64,000 bases of DNA from Flavobacteriales bacterium. GTDB taxonomy: Bacteria; Bacteroidota; Bacteroidia; JANQJC01. Made by a program: the position numbers and the translations under genes. The notes under the pieces are model-generated. The model was not told where the DNA came from and made no database searches. It saw nothing but the letters and a program-made list of their open reading frames with translations. The stretch lies in contig JANQJC010000047.1 in NCBI GenBank assembly GCA_028281825.1, forward strand, positions 1 through 64,000, given 5' to 3'. This document shows, in pieces, positions 24,151-33,174 of this stretch (positions are counted from its first letter, which is position 1; each line of letters begins with the position of its first letter).

Positions 24151-25413
24151 ATGGAAGATAAAACCAAAGTTCTCATTGTGGGAGCAGGTTTTGGAGGGAT
24201 AGCCCTCGCTAAGAAACTTAGCAGGAATAAGAATTTCGAGGTTGTTCTTATTGACAAACACAACTACCACACTTTTCAACCTTTATTATACCAAGTAGCA
24301 ACGGGAGGGCTTGAGCCAGATAGCATAGCCTATCCTATTCGTCGTATCTTCAGGGGACACAAAAATTTCCATTTCCGCATGGCAGAAGTAACCAAAGTGC
24401 TGCCCGAGGAAAATACCATTGAGACCAACATAGGTAAAATGGATTATGACTTTCTGGTATTGGCCATGGGTAGCCAAAGTAACTTCTTCAATTTCGAGAC
24501 ACAAAAAGAGCAATTCATGGCAATGAAAACAGTACCCGATGCCCTGGACATGCGTAGCTTCATCATGCAAAATTTGGAGAAAGCTACTGTTAAAATGGGA
24601 AATAAACACGAGCAAGCTATCATTAACATGGCTATTGTAGGTGGTGGCCCAACGGGCGTTGAATTAGCAGGCTCATTAGCTGAAATGAAGCATTACGTTT
24701 TGCCTAAGGATTTCCCTGAATTAGACACATCAAAACTCAATATTTACCTGTTTGAAGCTGCACCAAGACTATTAGCAGCCATGTCTGAAGATTCTTCAAA
24801 AGCATCGCTAAAATACCTCAAGAAATTAGGCGTTCATGTATACCTTAATGCCATGGTAAGTGGCTATGATGGCAAAAACATTACCCTCAAATCGGGAGAA
24901 AAGTTCCAATCAGAAACTGTCATTTGGACAGCAGGAGTTAAAGGCAATGTAATTGAAGGTATCAATAAGAAAGCCATACAGGCTGGTAACCGCATGAAGG
25001 TAAACCGTTATAACCAAATAGAAAGCCATGAAAACATCTTCGCTATTGGTGATGTAGCCCTCATGTTTACTGAGCGCTACCCTAAGGGGCATCCGCAAGT
25101 AGCACCCACGGCAATCCAACATGGTGAACACCTGGCCAAGAACCTGATTCGTAAAATGAATGGCAAACAAATGCTGCAGTTCAAGTACTTTGACAAAGGC
25201 AGCATGGCTACCGTAGGTCGACTAAAAGCCGTAGTTGACCTTCCCGGCTATAAGTTCCAGGGCATGTTTGCTTGGTGGGTATGGATGTTCGTTCACCTGA
25301 TGTCACTCGTTGGCTTCCGCAATAAGGTCATCGCCTTTTTTGACTGGTCTTATAACTACTTCACTTACGACAGACCGTTAGGCTTGATTATTAGACCGTT
25401 TAGGAGAAAGTAA
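24151..25413 (+). CDS. type II NADH:quinone oxidoreductase (NDH-2)
   Basis: 420 residues, FAD-dependent, non-proton-pumping. The FAD-binding Rossmann motif is GAGFGGIALAKKL (11-23), followed by the NDH-2 signature HNYHTFQPLLYQVATGGL. The NADH-binding motif is IVGGGPTGVELAGSLAE (about 163-179), and FAIGDVAL with VAPTAIQHG marks the second FAD site and quinone region. The C-terminus (FAWWVWMFVHLMSLVGFRNKVIAFFDWSYNYFTYDRPLGLIIR) is an amphipathic or membrane segment typical of membrane-attached NDH-2. It would feed electrons from NADH to menaquinone. Confidence 0.92.
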   Translation: MEDKTKVLIVGAGFGGIALAKKLSRNKNFEVVLIDKHNYHTFQPLLYQVATGGLEPDSIAYPIRRIFRGHKNFHFRMAEVTKVLPEENTIETNIGKMDYDFLVLAMGSQSNFFNFETQKEQFMAMKTVPDALDMRSFIMQNLEKATVKMGNKHEQAIINMAIVGGGPTGVELAGSLAEMKHYVLPKDFPELDTSKLNIYLFEAAPRLLAAMSEDSSKASLKYLKKLGVHVYLNAMVSGYDGKNITLKSGEKFQSETVIWTAGVKGNVIEGINKKAIQAGNRMKVNRYNQIESHENIFAIGDVALMFTERYPKGHPQVAPTAIQHGEHLAKNLIRKMNGKQMLQFKYFDKGSMATVGRLKAVVDLPGYKFQGMFAWWVWMFVHLMSLVGFRNKVIAFFDWSYNYFTYDRPLGLIIRPFRRK

Positions 25414-25415
25414 AA

Positions 25416-25450
25416 CGTCATCGCAAGCGAAATGAAGTGAAAGTCGCTCT
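25416..25450 (+). repeat. cgtcatcgcaagcgaaatga-type dispersed repeat
   Basis: Lies between two convergent genes. It resembles, from memory, the common cgtcattgcgagcgaa... intergenic repeat and is akin to the unit at 15390-15416. It is followed by a ctctcc/ggaggg imperfect hairpin. Confidence 0.45.
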
Positions 25451-25468
25451 CCAGGAGGGAGAAGGCAC

Positions 25469-27889
25469 CTAAAAAGTAATCCTCACAGTACCTAGGATGT
25501 TCCTACCAGCAGCTACAATACCTGAAGAATAAGGCCTGTAACGACGGTCTAGAATATTCTCCACACCAGCTACCAATTGCAAGTAATCGGTAACGTGATA
25601 GCTCGCTTTAAAATTAAGTGTATACCACCCTGGTGAATGCGGATTACCATTCTCGTCTATGGCATATAAATGAGGCTTGCCCTGCTCTTCCACAGCTAAG
25701 TCTGTATTAGCAATCTCCCCATTATATACACCATAGAAATCCAACAGCAAGCGTTCGCGTTGATAGGTTACACGTGTAATCCCAAACCAGGGAGCAGCAT
25801 GGCGCAACGGTGAAACGGTGCCATCTTCCAGTTCTTCCTCACCTTTTTGATAACTATAACGCGAGGAAATTCCAAAACCAGCAGGTAGTTTTATTTCCAA
25901 GCCAGCTTGTACACCATACACATTGGCTTCAGCCGCATTCTGTATGGCTTGCACCTGGCTTAACTCACCATCATACACTATGCTATCCTGTCCATTCAAT
26001 TGGTAATTACGGCGAACCATCGCGCTCTGCAAAATCGTATAGAAACCCGTCACATCAATCTTGATAGCATTGGCGATGGTCTTCACTATCCCAACCTCAC
26101 CATTGTAGGCATACTCAGACTCCAAGTCAGGATTGGGCACAACCACAGAGCCAGGCTCGGAGTCAAATACCTTACCTATATCGTCAATATTAGGAGCACG
26201 GAAACCTGTCGACGCATTCAAATTGATTTGCCATGTCGGGTTTGGACGATAAACGATACCAGCACTTCCCGTTAATGCACCAGTATTCAAACTGGCATTT
26301 GTAAATGGAAATGGGAAAAAGGTGGTATCAAAACTTGTTTCAACCATCACTTGATTGTACCTGGCCCCAAATTGCAATGTCACCTTCTTTCCAGCTAAAT
26401 ATCGATAACTGACATAAGCCGCAAAAGAATTCCAGGTGGAACCGTCAGGGTAACGGGTGCTGATAGCTTCAGTTTCTCCGGTCTGTACATTCTCCCCTTC
26501 AGCCATTGAACCAATGTTATTAAGCAAGGCTTCCAAACCATAGAAAACATGATGCTTCTCATTACTGGTCTTGCTAAAATCAAGGTTAGCAGACATCACA
26601 TCCACATTCTCCGTCCTACGGTCAAGTAAACTCTTACCAAAACTCCTATTGTGTCGACTCTCCTCAAAGTTTTGATACGCCAAAGTCAAGCGGGCATTAT
26701 CATACACCTTGCAATCCGCATTGTGCTCGATGGCAAGTGAGTTCATCATCCACTTTTGTGGACCATAATACCACTCTCCATCTCTCAGGCTGCCATTTCT
26801 GTATTGTATCAATCTATCATAGCGCGGATAATCCGTTGTTGTTGAATAATGAAAGCTATACACAAAGTTCCAATTCTCATTCGGGCTAAAGCGGAGTTTT
26901 TGCATCACATTCACTTGACTATATGCCGTTGGTACTTGCAACAACGAATCTGGGTTTGGCACTACAGTATCCTGCCCATTAATTTGGGTGACATACTCCG
27001 ACCTTAGGTACTCACCAGGACCTACACTACCCATTTTTAGGTCATCAAAATCGGTGTAGGTAGCACTGGTCACCCATGCCCACTTTGTACCTCCTACATT
27101 GATATCAAAATGGCCTGTCTTCTCAAAGTTGGCCGAAGCAAAACGCAAGGCTGCACTCCCTTTCACCAATGGCTTATCTGTTAATGATAACTTAGGTGAG
27201 ATTGTATGAAAATCCATTACACCACCTATCGCATCACTTCCGTAAATCACAGAACCCGGGCCAAAAATCACTTCAGCTTCTTCAGTTGCTAATGGATCTA
27301 GTGATATCACGTTTTGCAAGTTTCCACTGCGGAAGATGGCGTTGTTCATACGTACACCATCCACAGTAATCAAAACCCTGTTGGCTGCAAAGCCTCGTAT
27401 CATGGGGCTACCCCCACCCATCTGGCTTTTCTGGATATACACCTCGCCTGTATTCCCCAACATGTCAGCAGCCGTTTGCGGCATTTGCATCACCACTTCC
27501 TTAGGTTTAATACTTGTTATTTTGTTGGGAACATTCCGTTTCTCTTGCTCCCACTTGGTAGCTGAAACAACCACTGTATTTAGTGAAAGGCCAGCCTCCT
27601 CAAGGTATATATTAAAACCAGACTGGCTAAGAGAGTCGTAACTGGCTACATAATCTTTATAGCCAACCAACCTAACTTTGATACTATCCACTCCCTTAAA
27701 AGCTGATATATCCACATGACCTTTAGCATCGGTTACAGCAGTGGCTTCAGGGTTTTTACTATAAAGTGTCACCAACTCCAAAGGCTGGTAACTTATTTTG
27801 TCTTTTACCGTTGCTATTTGTGCAAAACCTATTTGCACAATAAAAACAGTCAATAATAATGTTCTAAGGCAATTTTTCAGGAGTCTCAT
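25469..27889 (-). CDS. TonB-dependent receptor of the heme/hemoglobin receptor type
   Basis: 806 residues: signal peptide (1-23, IGFAQ), short carboxypeptidase-regulatory-like domain (about 25-95), plug (about 115-230) with GGGSPMIRGFAANRVLITV, DGVRMNNAIFRSGNLQNVIS and FGPGSVIYGSDAIGGVMDF, patterns of the hemoglobin/transferrin/lactoferrin receptor family, then a barrel ending in Phe. The barrel has the FRAP (GFRAPNID) and NPDL boxes of heme receptors, but no histidine between them. Heme or a related chelate is the best guess. No hmuY or heme-transport genes are adjacent. A TACATTTG box at 27907-27900 gives a very short leader. Confidence 0.88.
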   Translation of the reverse strand: MRLLKNCLRTLLLTVFIVQIGFAQIATVKDKISYQPLELVTLYSKNPEATAVTDAKGHVDISAFKGVDSIKVRLVGYKDYVASYDSLSQSGFNIYLEEAGLSLNTVVVSATKWEQEKRNVPNKITSIKPKEVVMQMPQTAADMLGNTGEVYIQKSQMGGGSPMIRGFAANRVLITVDGVRMNNAIFRSGNLQNVISLDPLATEEAEVIFGPGSVIYGSDAIGGVMDFHTISPKLSLTDKPLVKGSAALRFASANFEKTGHFDINVGGTKWAWVTSATYTDFDDLKMGSVGPGEYLRSEYVTQINGQDTVVPNPDSLLQVPTAYSQVNVMQKLRFSPNENWNFVYSFHYSTTTDYPRYDRLIQYRNGSLRDGEWYYGPQKWMMNSLAIEHNADCKVYDNARLTLAYQNFEESRHNRSFGKSLLDRRTENVDVMSANLDFSKTSNEKHHVFYGLEALLNNIGSMAEGENVQTGETEAISTRYPDGSTWNSFAAYVSYRYLAGKKVTLQFGARYNQVMVETSFDTTFFPFPFTNASLNTGALTGSAGIVYRPNPTWQINLNASTGFRAPNIDDIGKVFDSEPGSVVVPNPDLESEYAYNGEVGIVKTIANAIKIDVTGFYTILQSAMVRRNYQLNGQDSIVYDGELSQVQAIQNAAEANVYGVQAGLEIKLPAGFGISSRYSYQKGEEELEDGTVSPLRHAAPWFGITRVTYQRERLLLDFYGVYNGEIANTDLAVEEQGKPHLYAIDENGNPHSPGWYTLNFKASYHVTDYLQLVAGVENILDRRYRPYSSGIVAAGRNILGTVRITF

Positions 27890-27899
27890 AACAAGAAGG

Positions 27900-27907
27900 C
27901 AAATGTA
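27900..27907 (-). promoter_or_regulatory. -7 box of the heme-type TonB receptor gene
   Basis: TACATTTG on the minus strand. A possible TTG lies 23 bases upstream, slightly too far. The predicted leader is about 6 nt. Confidence 0.45.
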
Positions 27908-27921
27908 AGGGTTTCACAATT

Positions 27922-30900
27922 CTATCGTATCAACTCCACAAAACCTTTTTCTTCTATTTTTCTACCATCTTGACCAACCGCGGTTACTATATAGTAATAC
28001 GTCCCTGAGTTCAGAGTCTGTCCGCTCAGGCTTTTGCCATCCCACCCCTCATTAATGTCTTTCCACTCATACACCTTATACCCCCATCTGTTAAATATCT
28101 GTGCTTTGAAATCCGTTAAGAAGTACCCCTCAATCACCATTTCTTCGTTGTAATTATCCCCATTTGGAGTAAACACGCTAGGTATAGTCACATCGGTAGG
28201 TGGAGAGACTTCTATTTCTAAATACATAGTATCCAAACAGCCGTGTTCGTTCTCTCCAATTAGTGTAATGGTATAAATACCATGTTCCTCATAGGTATGA
28301 GTTTGGTCTCCGCTCAATTGGCTGGCAGCCGTTGTTCCATCACCAAAATCCCAGTAACTGTAATCTACCCCCAGCGAAGTATTCATAAACAATACTTCCT
28401 CACCGGCATATATCACTTCAGGGTCATCATCCAGGGAAACTTGTGGCCCTGGATAGAAGGGCACTATCACTTGTATAGGTGCAGTCTCACACCCACCTGC
28501 CGATGCTGTTACCCAAAACGTATCTGTTTCTGTTGGTAATATAGTCAAGTTGGCGCCAGTTGTTATCACGTTATTCAAACCCATGTCATTATACCAGGTG
28601 ATTTGCCCTATCCCATTGGTTTGTATGTTATTGACCATATCACCTTGGCATAAAGTATCTTGCTCATTCACGGTTGGCTCACTTGGAGAATCGATAATCA
28701 GGATTAAAGCGAAAGCGGTTGCATCACAAGTTCCATTATTATACCTGTACTGAACATTTCTTGGACCCGGAATACCTATGGATGGGTCAAACTCCCCTGT
28801 TTGACCATTCACCACACCATTACCAAACCAAGTACCACCCGCCGGTGAGCCTTCAAAAACCACATTTCCCGCTGATTGACATATTGTGTCAGGAATGTCG
28901 ATTATTTCAACAGTCGGAGCTTCTTCTACCACAATATCAATGGTATCGGCATCCGAACAAGCACCTGAGATAGTGTAAATAATCTCATGTGTACCCACAC
29001 CAGCACTTGGCGGATTGAAATACCCTAAACTATTTGTTATTCCTTGCCCTTGCCAGGTTCCACCTAATGGAGTTGCCTGAAGATAAAATCCCTGGTCATT
29101 ATCACATTTAGGACTTATTTGGGTCAGGTTGATATTAACCGCAGGCACTACAGTAACGGTTATAGTATCTCTATTTACACAAAACTGATTACTCAACTCA
29201 TAAATTATCTCGTGTTCACCCGCACCTGCTGTTACAGGGTCAAACTCACCAGCAGATGAATTGATGATGCCACTTCCTAGCCATGTACCCCCACTTAATG
29301 CAGATGTAAAATTGAAAGGTGATTCTGATATGCAATAAGCCAAATCTGAGGTCGTAATAGTTGGGTCGGGAACAGGCAGTACTTCTATACTTATTGTATC
29401 TCTGTCGCCACACGCACTGCCTATACGATAAATAACCTCATGTAAACCTACTCCAGCCTCTGACGGGTCAAACAGATTACTGGTTGAGTCTGGCATTCCC
29501 ACACTGGTCCAAAAACCACCTAAATCATTGGAAACAAGCGGGAAAGGGACATCCAACAGGCACATACTATCAGGGTAATTGATAAGACTGGCATCAAAAG
29601 CTGAATCGACATAAATGGTAGTTGTATCCGAATCATTGCAATCCCCAAAAGAGCGATGGATTACTTCATGAGCCCCAACTCCTGCCACGTTAGCATCAAA
29701 AATCCCCAAATTCTGGTTAGTAATTCCAGTCCCCGACCAAATACCACCTTGTGTTACCGATGGTAACAAAAGCGGCAAGTCTGTGGGACAAAAAGCATCC
29801 ACAGGGAGTATGGTTGCATCTGCTGTAGTTCCACCCACTACAATGCAGTAAGTCTGTGTTCTACTGCCTTCATAAGGGCAATATCCATCCCTTATCAATA
29901 CATCAAAGCAATAGGGTGTAGAACTGGTATCTTGCACTTCAGGCGTCCAACAGAAATTACCCACAGGATGGCTATCTGGCGAAATGGTGAAAGTTGCATC
30001 ACCTAAAGTAATCCCTTCGTTCCACGTCATGGTCAAGGCCTGTCCGCTATCAGCATCATAACTAAAAATATCCATACACACTTCTGTACCTGCGCAAGTG
30101 GTATCAAAAAACACGTTAGAGCCATTAACACCACTCAATTCTGGATTTTCATTATCACAGCTCAAAATATTGAAGCGCATATCCCTCATGGTACCTCCTA
30201 TCAGTTGCCCACCTCGGTATTCCTCTATCAATAGCGCTAATACCCCTGTAAACTGGGTATCAGGATTCATACAAAGCAAGCCAGTCTCAGGGTCAACAAA
30301 CACATTAGGGGTAGATGGTAAAGGGTTTTGCGCCGTCCAAATGCTATCAAAAATTACAGGCACACTATTATATCCCAAGGGGTCAACCAAACTATAAACC
30401 AATGAATCGCCATCTATTTCAGTCTGCCCTTGCACAAAGCAATAGGTATCACCAGCGCAGATATAATCCACAGGTGGATTGGAAAACGAAGGAGAGCTAT
30501 TGCAGCCAATGGTATTATCCAGGTTAGCTTCTATACACATCCACTCTCCTGGCTCAATATTATCAGCTATCACACGGGTGTTATAGCAGAAACGCAAATT
30601 CCAGTCATTACAATAAGCTGGTAAAATCAAAGTATCGCTAAAGAGCAATCGTTTTACTCCCGGCACGGTGCCACCATAGCAACTCAAAAGTAGATTAGGA
30701 CACACAGGCACAGTAATTACATCAGGCGGCACGCCATCCATATCCAAATATATCTGCTCACCGCATGATTGTGAAGTCACATTCACCGTTACTTCTAATG
30801 GTATTTGTGGCTCCTGGCAGTCCCAATACATCGCCACAAACACCTCATAGGTAGTATCGTTTATACATCGGTAATAGATATCACCTGCTGCTACATTGCC

Positions 30901-30987
30901 CTGCGCATAGCTCTCACGAGGGATAAATGACACCAATAAGGTTAAAACTAAAAAGTAAAAAAGGGCGCGATGCGTTCTTGCCTGCAT
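27922..30987 (-). CDS. large secreted protein with tandem repeats, PKD domain and T9SS type B sorting domain
   Basis: 1021 residues. After a signal peptide (1-29, ESYAQ) there is a cysteine-rich N-terminal half (about 30-390). Then about five tandem units of 75-80 residues follow (about 395-790), each with the pattern GGxWxGxGIxN...GxFDPxxAGVGxHEIIY...C.DxDTI. A PKD domain comes next (about 860-935, WDFGDGTT) and a C-terminal type B (gliding motility-associated) domain (about 940-1021: IPSVFTPNGDNYNEEMVIEG, IFNRWGYKVYEW, GWDGK). It should be exported by the T9SS and act at the cell surface, perhaps in adhesion. It sits head to head with the four-helix membrane protein gene. A TATTTTTG box lies 6 bases before the ATG. 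Confidence 0.85.
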   Translation of the reverse strand: MQARTHRALFYFLVLTLLVSFIPRESYAQGNVAAGDIYYRCINDTTYEVFVAMYWDCQEPQIPLEVTVNVTSQSCGEQIYLDMDGVPPDVITVPVCPNLLLSCYGGTVPGVKRLLFSDTLILPAYCNDWNLRFCYNTRVIADNIEPGEWMCIEANLDNTIGCNSSPSFSNPPVDYICAGDTYCFVQGQTEIDGDSLVYSLVDPLGYNSVPVIFDSIWTAQNPLPSTPNVFVDPETGLLCMNPDTQFTGVLALLIEEYRGGQLIGGTMRDMRFNILSCDNENPELSGVNGSNVFFDTTCAGTEVCMDIFSYDADSGQALTMTWNEGITLGDATFTISPDSHPVGNFCWTPEVQDTSSTPYCFDVLIRDGYCPYEGSRTQTYCIVVGGTTADATILPVDAFCPTDLPLLLPSVTQGGIWSGTGITNQNLGIFDANVAGVGAHEVIHRSFGDCNDSDTTTIYVDSAFDASLINYPDSMCLLDVPFPLVSNDLGGFWTSVGMPDSTSNLFDPSEAGVGLHEVIYRIGSACGDRDTISIEVLPVPDPTITTSDLAYCISESPFNFTSALSGGTWLGSGIINSSAGEFDPVTAGAGEHEIIYELSNQFCVNRDTITVTVVPAVNINLTQISPKCDNDQGFYLQATPLGGTWQGQGITNSLGYFNPPSAGVGTHEIIYTISGACSDADTIDIVVEEAPTVEIIDIPDTICQSAGNVVFEGSPAGGTWFGNGVVNGQTGEFDPSIGIPGPRNVQYRYNNGTCDATAFALILIIDSPSEPTVNEQDTLCQGDMVNNIQTNGIGQITWYNDMGLNNVITTGANLTILPTETDTFWVTASAGGCETAPIQVIVPFYPGPQVSLDDDPEVIYAGEEVLFMNTSLGVDYSYWDFGDGTTAASQLSGDQTHTYEEHGIYTITLIGENEHGCLDTMYLEIEVSPPTDVTIPSVFTPNGDNYNEEMVIEGYFLTDFKAQIFNRWGYKVYEWKDINEGWDGKSLSGQTLNSGTYYYIVTAVGQDGRKIEEKGFVELIR

Positions 30988-30992
30988 AAAGG

Positions 30993-31000
30993 CAAAAATA
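30993..31000 (-). promoter_or_regulatory. -7 box of the 1021-residue surface protein gene
   Basis: TATTTTTG on the minus strand, so near the ATG that a leaderless mRNA is predicted. Confidence 0.4.
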
Positions 31001-31040
31001 TTGATTTAGTTGGGATTCAGAATTTCTTGACAATGTATCT

Positions 31041-31048
31041 TACTTTTG
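31041..31048 (+). promoter_or_regulatory. -7 box of the four-helix membrane protein gene
   Basis: TACTTTTG. It supports the ATG at 31063 rather than an in-frame ATG at 30970 that would lie upstream of the promoter. Confidence 0.45.
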
Positions 31049-31062
31049 GGAAAATTTCAGCT

Positions 31063-31527
31063 ATGTATCATCCCCTACTTGTCACACACTCTTTCTTCCG
31101 TTGGTTAGTTTTAGCCAGCCTGCTTTTTGCGCTATATAGGTCTTACACAGGTTGGTTGGGCAAAAAGCCGTTCAACAAGTTAGATAACACCACTAGGATT
31201 ATAACTTCTACCATAGTTCATATTCAATTACTTTTGGGTTTAGCGCTTTACTTCATAAGCCCTATTGTGCAATATTTCCTTAACAACTTTAAAGAAGGAA
31301 TGGCTCAGCGCGAAATACGTTTCTTTGGGATGGAACATATCACTATGATGCTCTTAGGGATTATTCTCATCACCATAGGTTCCGCCAAAGCCAAACGCAA
31401 AGAAGATAACGTTCAGAAACACAAAACCATTGCCATTTGGTTTACTATTGGCCTATTGGTAATTCTTTCTTCTATCCCCTGGGCTTTCTCGCCGTTAATA
31501 AGTAGGCCTTGGTTTAGGTGGTTTTAA
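31063..31527 (+). CDS. four-helix integral membrane protein, function unknown
   Basis: 154 residues with four predicted membrane helices: about 5-25 (THSFFRWLVLASLLFALYRSY), 43-65 (IITSTIVHIQLLLGLALYFISP), 88-108 (FGMEHITMMLLGIILITIGSAKA) and 122-145 (IAIWFTIGLLVILSSIPWAF). Conserved-looking His residues in helices 1-3 (THSFFRW, VHIQ, MEHIT) could bind metal or heme. I recall homologues in this phylum being labelled cytochrome b, but have no proof of heme binding. The ATG at 31063 was chosen because of the promoter and because the extension to 30970 overlaps the divergent gene. It overlaps the convergent VWA gene by 4 bases. Confidence 0.75.
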   Translation: MYHPLLVTHSFFRWLVLASLLFALYRSYTGWLGKKPFNKLDNTTRIITSTIVHIQLLLGLALYFISPIVQYFLNNFKEGMAQREIRFFGMEHITMMLLGIILITIGSAKAKRKEDNVQKHKTIAIWFTIGLLVILSSIPWAFSPLISRPWFRWF

Positions 31528-32726
31528 GCAGTTTGGTTCACCACTTTCTTATTCAGTAAACTCTTCATGGTGTTTTGTATACCAGCTATCGTCGCTGGGA
31601 ACATCCTGTTTTCCATCACTTCCTTTATCATAGCTGTTGTTTGGAAATAATTCCATGATTGCTCAGGATTGGGGTTAATCCAGGCTACATGCTTAAAATG
31701 GTCTTTTACCTTTTGCAGCCACTCCACTCCAGTAAGGCTATTCTCAAATTCCACCGAGCCACCTGATGAAAGCAATTCATATGGTGACATGGCAGCATCA
31801 CCAACAAATATCACTTTATAGTCCCTGTTGTACTTATGCAGTAATTCCAAGGTTGGTGTCCTATCATTCCAACGCCTGCGATTGTCCTTCCACACATAGT
31901 CATACAAACAGTTATGGAAGTAGTAATATTCCAAGTGCTTAAACTCCGTCTTAGCTGATGAAAACAATTTGGAACAAGTATAAATATGGTCATCCATGGA
32001 GCCACCGATATCCATCAGCATCAACACCTTCACACGGTTCTCTTTCGATGGAACCATTTCCAAATCTAGTATCCCAGCGTTCTTTGAAGTCTTGTTAATT
32101 GTCTCATCAATATCCAGTTCTTCAGCATGGCCTTCGCGAGTAAAAACTCTTAATCGCTTCAAAGCCAATTTGATATTTCGGGTATTGAGTTCCTGCTTAT
32201 CATCCAGGTTCACAAATTCCCGCTTATCCCAAACTTTAATAGCACTTCTATTCCTGCTTCCTTCTTGTCCTATGCGATAACCTTCAGGGTTATAGCCATT
32301 AGCACCAAAGGGCGATGTGCCACCAGTGCCAATCCACCTATTACCACCTTCGTGCCTTTCTTTCTGTTGTTCCATCAACTCCTCAAAGCGCTTCCGTAAA
32401 GCTTCTGGTCCACCCATAGCTTCTATCATCGCCTTTTCTTCCTCTGTGAGGAACTTCTCCAAATTCTTTCGCAACCACTCCTCTGGGATATTAGCCATTT
32501 TAGCTTCACTGATGAATTGCATCCCCTTGAAGTAGTGCCCAAAAAGCTGGTCAAACTTATCCAACTGCGCTTCATGCTTCACAAACACACTGCGGGAAAG
32601 AGAATAGAAATCTTCCACGCTATAATTTGCTAGGCCTTTTTGCATAGCTTCCAATAGCGTAAGGTGTTCCCGTAAACTCACAGGCAAACCCTCTTTTTTC
32701 AATAAAAGGAAGAAATCTAAAAACAT
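31524..32726 (-). CDS. VWA-domain protein, CoxE-like
   Basis: 400 residues, no signal peptide. The N-terminal helical part (about 1-125) is followed by a Gly-rich linker and a von Willebrand A domain (about 232-390), with MIDAS motif Asp239-Ile-Gly-Gly-Ser243 (LMLMDIGGSMDDHI) and IFVGDAAMSPYE where the third metal ligand is expected. CoxE-like proteins usually work with a MoxR-type AAA+ ATPase to insert metals or remodel complexes; no such ATPase gene is in the window. It follows the 132-residue membrane protein gene on the same strand and may belong to the mtaB transcript. Confidence 0.85.
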   Translation of the reverse strand: MFLDFFLLLKKEGLPVSLREHLTLLEAMQKGLANYSVEDFYSLSRSVFVKHEAQLDKFDQLFGHYFKGMQFISEAKMANIPEEWLRKNLEKFLTEEEKAMIEAMGGPEALRKRFEELMEQQKERHEGGNRWIGTGGTSPFGANGYNPEGYRIGQEGSRNRSAIKVWDKREFVNLDDKQELNTRNIKLALKRLRVFTREGHAEELDIDETINKTSKNAGILDLEMVPSKENRVKVLMLMDIGGSMDDHIYTCSKLFSSAKTEFKHLEYYYFHNCLYDYVWKDNRRRWNDRTPTLELLHKYNRDYKVIFVGDAAMSPYELLSSGGSVEFENSLTGVEWLQKVKDHFKHVAWINPNPEQSWNYFQTTAMIKEVMENRMFPATIAGIQNTMKSLLNKKVVNQTA

Positions 32727-32751
32727 ATCTAGTCTACGCTTCTCTTTTTAA

Positions 32752-33150
32752 TCATTTATTAGCCTTCTTAAGATAAATTTCAGGAAAATCTTTATCCTTA
32801 ATTTTCAAATCTTTCCTAATTGCTTTGACAAGTTTAGTCAAATATTCATCATGTATTTTACTTTCTTGACCTACTGCTTTCTCTTCATAGGTAAGCATTT
32901 CTCTAATTACTTCTTCACTTGCTATTAGAAATAACTTATCTCGTGCAAATACATATTGTTTCACACTTTCCTTATCACTCTCACTTGCAGCCAAGTTATG
33001 CAAAGCTTCAAGATATAATATGTAATGTTGCTCCCTTAGTTTTCTCGTCTGTAAAATAATGCTATTCTTATTCGCCAACCATGCTCCTACAATTGAAACA
33101 ATTATGGCCGAAATAGCACCTAGCAATGAGATTAATAATGACGTATCCAT
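32752..33150 (-). CDS. small membrane-anchored protein, unknown
   Basis: 132 residues from the ATG at 33150; an upstream TTG would add 7 polar residues. One N-terminal membrane helix (about 3-25, LLISLLGAISAIIVSIVGAWLA), then a charged helical cytoplasmic region (KNSIILQTRKLREQHYILYLEALHNLA...). The layout resembles small phage- or defence-associated membrane proteins, but nothing specific is recognised. It lies between mtaB (24 bases) and the VWA gene (25 bases), so it is probably in one transcript with them. Its A+T content looks higher than its neighbours'. Confidence 0.6.
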   Translation of the reverse strand: MDTSLLISLLGAISAIIVSIVGAWLANKNSIILQTRKLREQHYILYLEALHNLAASESDKESVKQYVFARDKLFLIASEEVIREMLTYEEKAVGQESKIHDEYLTKLVKAIRKDLKIKDKDFPEIYLKKANK

Positions 33151-33174
33151 TTGATTGGATTGATTGAACAAGGA

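Noticed and set aside
30970-31062. Longer start for the four-helix membrane protein
   Set aside because: It would lie upstream of the TACTTTTG box and overlap the divergent gene; the extra residues are unlike the conserved core.
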